64,000 bases of DNA, taken from assembly GCF_025215155.1 (NCBI RefSeq), contig NZ_JALHAM010000112.1. One strand, written 5' to 3'. The translations under genes and the position numbers were made by a program. Below the pieces are notes generated by a model. The model was not told where the DNA came from. It was given only the letters and a program-made list of their open reading frames with translations, and ran no database searches. This document shows positions 27,419 through 35,469 of this stretch, one piece after another. Every line of letters begins with the position of its first letter. The stretch's first letter is position 1. This DNA is from Dryocola clanedunensis. Its GTDB lineage: Bacteria > Pseudomonadota > Gammaproteobacteria > Enterobacterales > Enterobacteriaceae.

Positions 27419-28483
27419 TCAGGATTGTTGGGATGCCGCATGTTCAAACAGCGCGCGGCGACGAACAAAAGCGGCAGAAGGTGGCGCAATGTGAATGACG
27501 CTGCGGTCACGATTGATCTCCTGCCAGCGGTGGCAGGCGACCTGGCGACCGCCGTCCAGAACCTGCATGATCGGTTCACGCTGCTGACATTCGTCTTTCG
27601 CGTGGGGACAGCGGGTGTGAAAACGGCAGCCTGTCGGCGGGCTGGACGGATCGGGTAAATCGCCCTGCAACAGCGGCGTCTGGCGCGCAACGCCTGGCTG
27701 CATCTGCGGCGCAGAGGCGATCAGCGCCTGGGTATAAGGGTGCAGCGGCGCATCAAAAATGTCGTCGACATGGGCAAGCTCAACGATCTGCCCGAGGTAC
27801 ATCACCGCCACGCGGTCGCTCATATGACGAATCACCGCCAGACCGTGGGCGACGATGATCATCGTTAGCCCGAACTGGTCTTTCAGGCTTTCCAGCAGGT
27901 TGACCACCTGCGCCTGCACGGAGACATCCAGCGCGGAAACGGGTTCATCCCCCAGCAACAGCTTTGGCCCGGATGCGAGCGCCCGTGCGATGCCAATACG
28001 CTGGCGCTGGCCGCCGGAAAACTCATGCGGATAGCGTCTGGCCCAGGCCGCCGGCAGGCCGACAGTTTTCAGCAGTTCGGCTACGCGATGAATGCGATCC
28101 GCCTTTCCCATGTTCTGATGCAGCCATAAAGGCTCGCCGACGATTTGTTCCACCGTCATCCGCGGGTTAAGCGACGCAAAGGGATCCTGGAAGATGATTT
28201 GCAGCTCACGACGAAGCTGGTTCAGGCGTACGGCGTTAACCTGGGTGATTTCCTCCCCCTGGTAGTACACCTGTCCCTGAGTCGGGGCCAGCAGGCGAAG
28301 CAGGAGCCGCCCGAGCGTTGACTTACCGGAGCCGGACTCGCCGACAATCGCCAGCGTTTCACCCGGCCAGACTTTCAGCGAGATGCTATCGACCGCCGTC
28401 ACCTGGCTGCTGCGGGCAAACAGGCGTTTAGGCCCGGCAAAGGTCTTACTTAACTCCAGACATTCGAGGATCGGCGTCGTCAT
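27419..28483 (-). CDS. ABC importer ATPase, DppF/OppF type
   Basis: 354 residues from ATG 28483, whose ATGA overlaps the stop of the preceding ATPase gene; longer in-frame starts would overlap that gene more. Walker A GESGSGKSTLGRLLL, signature FSGGQRQRIGIARAL, Walker B LLGDEPVSALD, then the C-terminal oligopeptide-transporter extension with the cysteine-rich CRFHTRCPHAKDEC that in this family can hold an iron-sulfur cluster. Confidence 0.93.
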   Translation of the reverse strand: MTTPILECLELSKTFAGPKRLFARSSQVTAVDSISLKVWPGETLAIVGESGSGKSTLGRLLLRLLAPTQGQVYYQGEEITQVNAVRLNQLRRELQIIFQDPFASLNPRMTVEQIVGEPLWLHQNMGKADRIHRVAELLKTVGLPAAWARRYPHEFSGGQRQRIGIARALASGPKLLLGDEPVSALDVSVQAQVVNLLESLKDQFGLTMIIVAHGLAVIRHMSDRVAVMYLGQIVELAHVDDIFDAPLHPYTQALIASAPQMQPGVARQTPLLQGDLPDPSSPPTGCRFHTRCPHAKDECQQREPIMQVLDGGRQVACHRWQEINRDRSVIHIAPPSAAFVRRRALFEHAASQQS

Positions 28484-29493
28484 GCGATTTCTCCCAGCGC
28501 GATGTGTTGCTCCAGCGGCACGCGGAAGCACGCGACCTGATGGTGGCTCCCCATGTTTTGCAGAGCAGGCTTCTGTTTGTGACAGCGAGGTTCCGCGAAC
28601 GGGCAGCGCGTGGCAAAGCGGCAGCCCTGCGGCATAGATTCCGGCAGCGGCACCGAGCCGGGTATCGTCGCGAGTGAGCCTTTACGCGCCCCCAAAGAAG
28701 GAATCGATCCCATCAGGCCAATGGTGTAAGGGTGCTGCGGATCGGCAAAAATCGACTCCACCGTGCCGCTTTCGACGACCTGGCCGGCGTACATCACCGC
28801 AACGTGCTGCGCGACTTCCGCCACCACGCCCAGATCGTGAGTGATCATCAGCACCGCCGTGCCCGTCTCTTCTTTCAGGGTGTTGAGCAGCGAGAGGATC
28901 TGCGCCTGAATCGTGACGTCCAGCGCGGTCGTCGGCTCATCGGCGATCAACAGCTGCGGATGGTTGATCAGCGCCATGGCGATCATCACGCGCTGCCGCA
29001 TTCCGCCGGAAAGCTGGTGCGGATAACTCTTCAGGCGCATTTCCGGCGCGGGGATTTGTACCTTCTCCAGAATGGCAAGCGCGGCCGACATTGCCTCGCG
29101 GCGGTTCACCCTGCGATGGCGCATAATCGCTTCGCTGAGCTGGTCGCCGAGGGTGAAAGCCGGGTTCAGGGAGGTCATCGGCTCCTGGAAAATCATCGCC
29201 AGCTGGTTGCCGCGGATATCGGCATACTCTCGCGGCGACAGGCTGCGGAGATCGTAATGATTGAACTGCATCTCACCGCTGACAATCTGCGCGCTGGCGG
29301 GCAGCAGGCCCATCAGCGCCAGCGAAGTAATGCTTTTACCGCAGCCTGACTCCCCCACCAGCGCCAGCGTTTCCCCCGCCTTCAGCGTCAGGGAGATGCC
29401 GTCCAGCACGCTGACGGGCGAGCCGCTAAATCTTACGTTCAGGTTGCGCAGACGCAGGACTGGCGCAGGCGCGTTCAGAGGAATCGTCGTCAT
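28480..29493 (-). CDS. ABC importer ATPase, DppD/OppD type
   Basis: 337 residues. Walker A GESGCGKSITSLALM, signature LSGGMRQRVMIAMAL, Walker B LIADEPTTALD, and the OppD-type C-terminal cysteines CRFATRCPFAEPRC. Its start overlaps the stop of the GntR gene (ATGA), which indicates translational coupling in one operon. Confidence 0.93.
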   Translation of the reverse strand: MTTIPLNAPAPVLRLRNLNVRFSGSPVSVLDGISLTLKAGETLALVGESGCGKSITSLALMGLLPASAQIVSGEMQFNHYDLRSLSPREYADIRGNQLAMIFQEPMTSLNPAFTLGDQLSEAIMRHRRVNRREAMSAALAILEKVQIPAPEMRLKSYPHQLSGGMRQRVMIAMALINHPQLLIADEPTTALDVTIQAQILSLLNTLKEETGTAVLMITHDLGVVAEVAQHVAVMYAGQVVESGTVESIFADPQHPYTIGLMGSIPSLGARKGSLATIPGSVPLPESMPQGCRFATRCPFAEPRCHKQKPALQNMGSHHQVACFRVPLEQHIALGEIA

Positions 29494-30209
29494 AAGCTCG
29501 TGGTTTCCTGGTGGTTGATGGCCTGAATAAGCGCCTGCTGCAGGTCGAGAAGATGGTCATGCATCGCGGCGGCGGCCTCTACGGGCTGCCGTGCGGCAAT
29601 ATGGGTAAGGATTTTCTGGTGGTGATCGTCATAGCGGGTGACGCGGGCCGGGGTGCGAGCCAGCTCTCGCAGGTGCTGCCAGCTTGGCTCACGGCGTACG
29701 GCGTCGATCGCATCAAAAAGGCCGAGCATCAGGCGGTTGCCGGCTGCTTCGGCAATGGCACGGTGAAAGGCGCTGTCCCACAGCTCGTTGAGATCCGGAT
29801 CGCTCGGGCTGACCTGCTCGATGCGCTCAATCAGCCGCTCCATCAGCGCTATCTGTTCGCCCGTAGCGCGCAGGGCCGCCAGACGTGCCAGACCCGGTTC
29901 AAGCTGGAGTCGCGCCTCCATCACTTCATGCAGGTTGGTCTGCTGCAACAGCCCCTGTAGCGCCAGTGGCTCGACGGGTGCCGCTGGGCCAATAAATGTC
30001 CCTTTGCCCTGCTTGCGCCAGATACGTCCCTCTTCCTCCAGCACGTCCAGCGCCCGGCGGATTTCACGACGCCCGACGCCCAGCCGTTCGCTAAGCTCGC
30101 GCTCGGTGGGCAGAGGAATGCCCGGCGTCGATTCATGGGAGTGGATCAACGCCCGCAGCCTTTCCAGCGCGGAGCTGGAATTTGCCAGAAACCGGGAGGT
30201 ATTTGCCAT
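29490..30209 (-). CDS. GntR-family (FadR/FCD subfamily) transcriptional regulator, first gene of the importer operon
   Basis: 239 residues. N-terminal winged helix-turn-helix with PLPTERELSERLGVGRREIRRALDVLEEEGRIWRKQG (about 34-72), then an all-helical FCD ligand domain with DSAFHRAIAEAAGNRLM supplying metal/ligand histidines. Leads the operon regulator-ATPase-ATPase-binding protein-two permeases-GGT and is probably autoregulatory. A candidate operator, GAACCA-N9-TGGTTC at 30312-30332, overlaps the predicted promoter. In Klebsiella the hpxSAB unit has a GntR regulator HpxS; this protein is too far from hpxAB here to assign that name. Confidence 0.9.
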   Translation of the reverse strand: MANTSRFLANSSSALERLRALIHSHESTPGIPLPTERELSERLGVGRREIRRALDVLEEEGRIWRKQGKGTFIGPAAPVEPLALQGLLQQTNLHEVMEARLQLEPGLARLAALRATGEQIALMERLIERIEQVSPSDPDLNELWDSAFHRAIAEAAGNRLMLGLFDAIDAVRREPSWQHLRELARTPARVTRYDDHHQKILTHIAARQPVEAAAAMHDHLLDLQQALIQAINHQETTSL

Positions 30210-30301
30210 TCAGATGCCTGCTATCGTTGCGTCATTAACTTTATTTATTGTTCTGCTGGTCAGCCTCAGCGCGTCGCGTAATGCTTACCTTGCTAATGAC
30301 T

Positions 30302-30318
30302 TGCAATAGTTGAACCAA
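30302..30318 (-). promoter_or_regulatory. candidate sigma-54 promoter of the GntR-ABC-GGT operon
   Basis: Minus-strand TTGGTTCAACTATTGCA: TGG ... TTGCA with the required GG-N10-GC spacing. The -24 half is weaker than consensus. ATG is about 93 bp downstream. Confidence 0.45.
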
Positions 30319-30332
30319 TTTCTGAATGGTTC
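30312..30332. promoter_or_regulatory. GAACCA-N9-TGGTTC dyad, candidate GntR operator
   Basis: Perfect 6-bp arms overlapping the -24 region of the candidate sigma-54 promoter. A second palindrome with the same half-site (GGTTCGC / GCGAACC) is at 30395-30412. Binding here would block transcription, fitting an autorepressor. Confidence 0.45.
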
Positions 30333-30394
30333 GTAATAATTCTGAAATATAAAAATATCTGTTTGATAAATTTGAAAATTAATTACCCTTCATT

Positions 30395-30412
30395 GGTTCG
30401 CTCCTGCGAACC
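30395..30412. promoter_or_regulatory. GGTTCGC-N4-GCGAACC palindrome
   Basis: Perfect 7-bp arms. It shares the GGTTCG half-site with the dyad at 30312-30332 and lies between that dyad and the NtrC-like sites. Confidence 0.4.
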
Positions 30413-30435
30413 TTCATCGTCAGGCGTACCTAAAA

Positions 30436-30474
30436 CGCACAAAAAAGGTGCATTAATCGCACCAATGCTGTGCA
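30436..30474. promoter_or_regulatory. two tandem NtrC-like sites
   Basis: Sites at 30436-30452 (CGCACA-N5-GGTGCA) and 30458-30474 (CGCACC-N5-TGTGCA), each matching 10 of the 12 specified bases of TGCACC-N5-GGTGCA. Centres are 22 bp apart, two helical turns on the same DNA face. They lie about 150-175 bp upstream of the expected start of the GntR operon; the other neighbour is only the 3' end of the permease gene. Confidence 0.5.
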
Positions 30475-30579
30475 TTTGTTAATTAATTAGATCAAAATGA
30501 TGCAATTATGTTTTTGATTTGTTAATTACGCACGCGCCACAAAGCAGCGTGCGGAATGAATTATTAAGAAGGGGCTTAA

Positions 30580-31920
30580 TCAGGAGGCTTCCGGCAGGCG
30601 GCGGCGCGAAGGGAGTAGACGTGTGTTAAACAGGATATTCAGGACGAAGGCCACCAGGCAGGTCGCGCTGATGCCGGAATGCAGCAGCGTACGCACCCAG
30701 CCGGGGAACTGATCGTAGAAGGTTGGCATGACTATCGGGATCATCCCGAAGGCCAACGCGGTTGCCACTACCACCAGGTTCATATTCTCCTTGTAGTCCA
30801 CCTTCGCCAGCGTGCGAATGCCGCTTGCCGCCACCGAACCGAACAGCACGACGCCCGCGCCGCCGAGTACCGGCATCGGAATGCAGGCAATGACCCGCCC
30901 CAGCACCGGCAGCAGACCCAGCACGACCAGGATCGCTCCGCCGGCGCTCACCACAAAGCGGCTTTTGATGCCGGTTATCGCCACCAGCCCGATGTTCTGG
31001 GCGAAGGCGCTTTGCGGAAAGGAGTTAAATACCGGCGCGATGGCGCTGGTCAGCATGTCCGCACGCAGGCCGTTAGCAATACGCCGTCCGTTGACGTCCG
31101 TGCCGACGATCTCGCCCACCGCCATCAGTCCGGCGGTGGTCTCCGTCAGCAGCACCAGCACAATCAGGAACATCGACAGGATCGCTGCGCCGTCGAAGAC
31201 GGGCGTACCGAAGGCAAACATCGTCGGCATCGCCACCCAGTTCCCTTCGAGCACGCCGCTGAAATCTGCTTTGCCAGTTGCTACCGCCACCAGCGTGCCC
31301 ACCATCATGGCCGCCAGCACCGCAATCCGCGTAATGCTGCCCCGTCCGATCCGGTTAAGAAGAAGGATCACGCCAAGCGTCAGCGCCGCCAGGCCAATAT
31401 TTGACGGAGCGCCCCAGTCTGCTGCTTTCATATTGCCCCCCATCGCCCAGCGCGCCGCCACCGGCATCAGCGAAAGGCCGATCACCGCGATCACGCAGCC
31501 GGTCACAACGGGCGGAAAGAAGCGGATGATCTGCGCAAAGAACGGTGTGATCAGTAAACCGAGTATTGAGGAAGCGATGACCGCCCCGAAAACGACCGGC
31601 AGCCCGCCGCCGCCGGTGACAATCGCGACCATTGTCGCCACCCCGGCAAACGACACGCCCTGCACCAGCGGCAGCCGCGAACCAAAAAACGGCACGCCGA
31701 TGGACTGCAACAATGTTGATAAGCCGCTGATAAACAGCGCGGCGGTGACCAGCAGGCCAATATCCGTGGCGCCGAGTCCGGCTGCGCTGCCGATAATTAA
31801 CGGCGGGGCAATAATCCCGCCGTACATCGTCAGCACGTGCTGCAATCCCCAGGTGAGAGTTTTGACGACGGGGTAACGCTGGTCTTCCGGGCGCGCGCAG
31901 GCGCTGTTGTTCTCTTTCAT
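30580..31920 (-). CDS. NCS2-family purine permease (uric acid/xanthine type)
   Basis: 446 residues, about 12-14 membrane helices, nucleobase:cation symporter-2 family. Family signatures: QHVLTMYGG at helix 1, QGVSFAGVATMVAI near residue 87, and NSFPQSAFAQNIGLVAITGIKSRFV near 300-325 (the NCS2 motif region). Last gene of the unit hpxJ - hpxK/uraD - uraH - permease, 24 bp after uraH. Context suggests uptake of urate or xanthine, possibly the counterpart of Klebsiella hpxP or E. coli uacT, but substrate cannot be fixed by reading. Confidence 0.88.
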   Translation of the reverse strand: MKENNSACARPEDQRYPVVKTLTWGLQHVLTMYGGIIAPPLIIGSAAGLGATDIGLLVTAALFISGLSTLLQSIGVPFFGSRLPLVQGVSFAGVATMVAIVTGGGGLPVVFGAVIASSILGLLITPFFAQIIRFFPPVVTGCVIAVIGLSLMPVAARWAMGGNMKAADWGAPSNIGLAALTLGVILLLNRIGRGSITRIAVLAAMMVGTLVAVATGKADFSGVLEGNWVAMPTMFAFGTPVFDGAAILSMFLIVLVLLTETTAGLMAVGEIVGTDVNGRRIANGLRADMLTSAIAPVFNSFPQSAFAQNIGLVAITGIKSRFVVSAGGAILVVLGLLPVLGRVIACIPMPVLGGAGVVLFGSVAASGIRTLAKVDYKENMNLVVVATALAFGMIPIVMPTFYDQFPGWVRTLLHSGISATCLVAFVLNILFNTRLLPSRRRLPEAS

Positions 31921-31944
31921 GCTGCCCTTCCGTTTTCAGTGGGT

Positions 31945-32280
31945 TCAACTGCCGCGATAGGTAGACCACGACCAGGGGGAGATGAGGAACGGCAGGTGGT
32001 AATGGCCGCCGCCCTCGGGAATCACAAAATCGATTTGCGCCGTGGGATACAGCGTCTCCCGCGAGGTCGCCGCAAAATACTGGCCAATTTCAGCCGTCAG
32101 GCGGTAGCGCCCTGTCTCAAGCGGCACGGGCAGCAGGTCTTTCAGCCGCCCGTCGGCATCCGTTTGCCCCTCACCGATGATTTCCCAGCCGTCTGCAAAC
32201 TGAAATTCAAGGCGAATAACCACGCCCTCGGCAGGTTTGCCCAGCGCGGTATCGAGAACATGGGTACTTAACTGGCTCAT
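31945..32280 (-). CDS. uraH: 5-hydroxyisourate hydrolase (transthyretin-like)
   Basis: 111 residues. Hydrolyses 5-hydroxyisourate to OHCU, the step after urate oxidation. Family hallmarks: STHVLDTALGKPA at the N-terminus (catalytic His), GRYRLTAEIGQYF in the middle and the invariant C-terminal YRGS. No signal peptide, so cytoplasmic. It overlaps the stop of the upstream fused gene by 4 bp, so its product and the OHCU decarboxylase domain, which act in sequence, are co-translated. Confidence 0.95.
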   Translation of the reverse strand: MSQLSTHVLDTALGKPAEGVVIRLEFQFADGWEIIGEGQTDADGRLKDLLPVPLETGRYRLTAEIGQYFAATSRETLYPTAQIDFVIPEGGGHYHLPFLISPWSWSTYRGS

Positions 32281-34028
32281 CGGACGAACGCTCCTTCAAG
32301 TCGTAGCAACGTAATCTGGCGCAGCTGTTCCAGCGCCTCGGTTTCTTCCTGCTGTGGGGAATTTTTCAGGCGGCGCTGGAGCTCGGCAAGGATCTCTTCC
32401 CCGCTGCGGCCCTTAGCGCGAATCAGAAATACCCGCCCGAATTTCACTTCGTATTCGGCGTTGCCCTGGGCAAGTGCCAGACTGAGGACGGTATTTTGTG
32501 AGTCCACGGCAGATTGTTCACCACGGGAGAGCGTGGCCTCTTTACCGTTACCCTGCGCCCTTTCACCGATCCGAGGATGGGCGGAGAGGGCCAGCTCAAG
32601 ATCCTGCCGATCCCAGCCTCCAGCCAGATCGGCAGCACGATCCAGCAGCTCGTTAAACGAGTCGTACGGTCTGCCTGCCACCACGCCATTCACCCATTCA
32701 GGAAGCGCAACGCACGGAGAAACCAGACGCTGTGCGTCCTGCTCCTCTGCGCTGTTAAAATCTGCAAGCGGCGACTGGGCCAGCTGCATAACCGCATGGG
32801 TGTACGCCTGTACCGCCTGAGCAACATCACTTTGGGTAACAGACTCGGCGGGATGATGGCTGATGCCCCGGTCGCAGCGCACAAACAGCATGCCCACCGG
32901 CCAGCGTTCGGCAATGGCGATAGCGTCGTGCCCCGCCCCGCTCGGCAGCGACAGGCTGCGACCCTGCACGGCGCTGACGGCGACCCCGAGCTTCGCCTGT
33001 AGTTCTTCGTCACAGGGCGTGGCCGGAATGGAATAGTAAGTTTCGGCGCTGAATATCAGCCCACGGCGGGCAGCGATCTGCTCGCCTTCGCTTAATAAGC
33101 GGCGGAGCAAATCGTCCAGATTGCCGTCCTGCGGGCTGCGGATATCCAGCGTCAGATGCACTTCACCGGGGATGACGTTGACCGCCCCAGGTGCACACTG
33201 CAGCGAACCGACGGTGGCGACCAGATCCTTGCCTCGTTCACGCGCGGTCTTTTCGATGAGGGACATCCACTCGGCGGCGCCGGCCAGCGCATCTTTGCGA
33301 ATCGACATTGGCACCGTGCCCGCGTGTCCTGCTTCGCCGGTGAATTTGCAGTTCAGACGCCGCGCGCCGTTAATGGCGCTCACCACGCCCAGAGCAAGAT
33401 CGTGCCGTTCAAGCACCGGGCCTTGCTCGATGTGTAGTTCCAGATAGGCGCTGAATGCATCCGGGCGGCGGGCTGCGTGCGCGATGCGCGACGGGTCAAA
33501 CCCCGCGTTGAGCAGCGCCTGCGCTACGCTGATGCCAGCGGCATCTTCACAGGCCAGCCAGCCTTCCGGCCATGTCCCGGTCAACCCTTTACTGCCCAGC
33601 AGCGTGACGCCAAAACGCGTGCCTTCTTCATCGCCAAAGCCCACGATTTCTATCGCCTGCTCAAGCTGGATAGCGTTCTGATAAAGATAAGCGACGACTT
33701 CCAGCGCGCTCAGCACGCCGAGCATGCCGTCATAGCGGCCCGCATTGCGCACGGTGTCCAGATGCGAGCCAAGCAGCACGGCCTGCGCCCCTTCGCTCGC
33801 GCCTTCATAGCGGCCGCAGACGTTGCCCACCGCATCCTGCCAGGTGGTCATGCCAACCTGCTCCATCCAGCTTGCAACCAGATGGTTGGCGCGCAGATGT
33901 TCGGGTGACAGGTAGACGCGCGTCAGGCCGTCCGGCGTTTCGCTAAGCGCGGCCAGCATATCTGCCCGCTGTAGGATGCGCTGCGCCGCCGCCTCTGCCG
34001 CAGCGGGCGTCATGGCAAGTTTTACCAT
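32277..34028 (-). CDS. hpxK: fusion: allantoate amidohydrolase (HpxK) + OHCU decarboxylase (UraD)
   Basis: 583 residues with two enzymes. Residues about 1-415 form an M20-family allantoate amidohydrolase with dinuclear metal ligands H89 and D91 (HLDT), D100, E134/E135 (GDEEGT), H199 (HIEQGP) and a late H367 (GAGHDA); it releases ammonia and CO2 from allantoate to give ureidoglycine. Residues about 420-583 are an OHCU decarboxylase: AHPRIG with catalytic H484, SRGEQ (E504) and EYEVKFGRVFL. That domain turns OHCU into S-allantoin. The domains act two steps apart (allantoin racemisation and ring opening lie between). Start at ATG 34028 overlaps the hpxJ TGA, with AGGGGAG upstream. No frameshift or stop at the junction, so this is a real fusion. 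Confidence 0.9.
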   Translation of the reverse strand: MVKLAMTPAAAEAAAQRILQRADMLAALSETPDGLTRVYLSPEHLRANHLVASWMEQVGMTTWQDAVGNVCGRYEGASEGAQAVLLGSHLDTVRNAGRYDGMLGVLSALEVVAYLYQNAIQLEQAIEIVGFGDEEGTRFGVTLLGSKGLTGTWPEGWLACEDAAGISVAQALLNAGFDPSRIAHAARRPDAFSAYLELHIEQGPVLERHDLALGVVSAINGARRLNCKFTGEAGHAGTVPMSIRKDALAGAAEWMSLIEKTARERGKDLVATVGSLQCAPGAVNVIPGEVHLTLDIRSPQDGNLDDLLRRLLSEGEQIAARRGLIFSAETYYSIPATPCDEELQAKLGVAVSAVQGRSLSLPSGAGHDAIAIAERWPVGMLFVRCDRGISHHPAESVTQSDVAQAVQAYTHAVMQLAQSPLADFNSAEEQDAQRLVSPCVALPEWVNGVVAGRPYDSFNELLDRAADLAGGWDRQDLELALSAHPRIGERAQGNGKEATLSRGEQSAVDSQNTVLSLALAQGNAEYEVKFGRVFLIRAKGRSGEEILAELQRRLKNSPQQEETEALEQLRQITLLRLEGAFVR

Positions 34029-35269
34029 CAGCGGCTCCCCTGCGCGTAGATATCCCACGCCGCCTGCATCGCCGCGCCCTGGGTAGTTTTGAAACCGAGC
34101 CGGTTAAGCACCGCCTCCAGCGCGGTCAGCGTTTGCAGGACGCAGTCTTTACGGGCGTTGTAGCCCATGGTGCCGATGCGCCAGATCTTGCCCTGCAGCG
34201 GGCCGAAGGAGGTGCCGATCTCAATATGGAAATCCTCCAGCAGCAGCTTGCGGACTTCCTCACCGTGCACGGCGGAGGGGATAACCACGCCCAGCACGTT
34301 ATTCATTTTGTGTTTCAGGTCGCCGAAGGTTTCCAGCCCCATCCCCTGAATGCCCGCCACCATCGCTCTGCCGTGCAGCTCATGGCGGGCGATGCCGCGA
34401 TCTAACCCTTCTTCGAGGATAACCCGGGCGCACTCGCGGGCGGCAAACAGCATGCTGGTCGCTTCGGTGTGGTGGTTAAGACGCTCCGGCCCCCAGTAGT
34501 CCATCACCATGCCGAGATCGAAATAGTTGGAGTAGATCATCTCGTCGTCGCCGTCCTGGTGCGCAGCGGTGCGGATCCCTTCCTCCACGCACCTGCGGCG
34601 GCGGATAACCTCTTCCATTTTCGGGCTGATAGTGACCGGCGAACTGCCGGAAGGGCCGCCGAGGCATTTTTGTAAGCCCGCAGAGACGGCGTCAAGGCCC
34701 CAGGCGTCCGTTTCCAGCGCGTTGCCGCCGAAGGAGGCGGTGGCATCGGTGTAGAACAGCACGTCGTGGCGGCGGCAGATATCCCCCAGCTCCGCCAGCG
34801 GCTGCAACATGGTGGTGGAGGTGTCGCCCTGCACCGTCAGCAGCAGGCGCGGTTTTATCTTTTTGATCGCGTCTTCAATCTGGTCGGCGGTGAAAACTTC
34901 GCCCCACGGTATTTCAATGGTGTGCACTTCGGCGCGGCAGCGGCGGGCTATTTCACAAAGCAGATGGCCGAAACGACCGAACACCGGCACCAGCACTTTG
35001 TCGCCGGGGCGGATAGCCGACAGCAGAATCGCCTCGATGCCCGCGCGGGATGTGCCATCCACCAGCATGGTCCAGCGGTTCTGCGTGCGGAACAGCTCGC
35101 GATACAGCGCCATCACCTCATTCATATAGCCCGTCATCACCGGATCGTACTGGCCGATAAGCTGGCTTGCCATGGCGCGCAGCACGCGCGGATCGGCATT
35201 GATTGGCCCCGGCCCCATCAGCAAGCGGTGCGGCGGATTAATCTGTGGGTAATCCTGAATGGCGAACAT
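34028..35269 (-). CDS. hpxJ: ureidoglycine-glyoxylate aminotransferase
   Basis: 413 residues, PLP-dependent class V aminotransferase of the PucG/HpxJ type. It transfers the amino group of S-ureidoglycine to an oxo-acid such as glyoxylate, giving oxalurate and glycine. N-terminal LLMGPGPINADPRVL is the alanine-glyoxylate-aminotransferase signature. TDATASFGG holds the PLP-pyridine Asp, and the Schiff-base lysine is K201 in AGLQKCLGGPSG. First gene of the unit hpxJ-hpxK/uraD-uraH-permease, driven by a strong sigma-54 promoter. Confidence 0.92.
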   Translation of the reverse strand: MFAIQDYPQINPPHRLLMGPGPINADPRVLRAMASQLIGQYDPVMTGYMNEVMALYRELFRTQNRWTMLVDGTSRAGIEAILLSAIRPGDKVLVPVFGRFGHLLCEIARRCRAEVHTIEIPWGEVFTADQIEDAIKKIKPRLLLTVQGDTSTTMLQPLAELGDICRRHDVLFYTDATASFGGNALETDAWGLDAVSAGLQKCLGGPSGSSPVTISPKMEEVIRRRRCVEEGIRTAAHQDGDDEMIYSNYFDLGMVMDYWGPERLNHHTEATSMLFAARECARVILEEGLDRGIARHELHGRAMVAGIQGMGLETFGDLKHKMNNVLGVVIPSAVHGEEVRKLLLEDFHIEIGTSFGPLQGKIWRIGTMGYNARKDCVLQTLTALEAVLNRLGFKTTQGAAMQAAWDIYAQGSR

Positions 35270-35319
35270 GCGCGTTCCTTTTATTCTGCGTGAAACAAAA
35301 GATTCTATATGAATGGTTT

Positions 35320-35336
35320 TGCAACTAATGTGCCAT
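35320..35336 (-). promoter_or_regulatory. sigma-54 promoter of hpxJ
   Basis: Minus-strand TGGCAC-N5-TTGCA, an exact match to the core of the sigma-54 consensus, with GG-N10-GC spacing. It is about 50 bp upstream of the hpxJ ATG. Confidence 0.78.
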
Positions 35337-35363
35337 GAAGCGGAAAAGATTTAAAGAAAGGGT

Positions 35364-35389
35364 GGTGGATGGCGCGGCGCTTATCCACC
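35364..35389. repeat. REP palindrome between enhancer and promoter of hpxJ
   Basis: GGTGGATGGCGCGGCGCTTA followed by TCCACC: REP-type stem between the sigma-54 core promoter and the two upstream NtrC-like sites. Confidence 0.6.
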
Positions 35390-35420
35390 TGCCGGCTGTG
35401 AATGATTTATCCGGCAATAA

Positions 35421-35469
35421 TGAACCATTACGGTTCACTGATGATGTGCAGGCGCACCATGAAGGTGCG
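35421..35469. promoter_or_regulatory. two NtrC-like enhancer sites 32 bp apart
   Basis: Site 35453-35469 is CGCACC-N5-GGTGCG (perfect GCACC/GGTGC arms of the NtrC consensus). Site 35421-35437 is TGAACC-N5-GGTTCA (one change per arm). Centres are 32 bp apart, the same three-turn spacing as the two strong NtrC sites of the glnA enhancer, and lie about 120 and 150 bp upstream of the expected hpxJ transcription start. Confidence 0.65.

Noticed and set aside
29490..30209. Calling the GntR gene hpxS
   Set aside because: In Klebsiella hpxS adjoins hpxAB; here the gene leads the importer-GGT operon about 10 kb away, so the name would be unsupported.
32277..34028. Assembly or frameshift artefact at the HpxK-UraD junction
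   Set aside because: Both domains are complete and in one frame with no stop or start signal between them, and the linker composition matches the gene.
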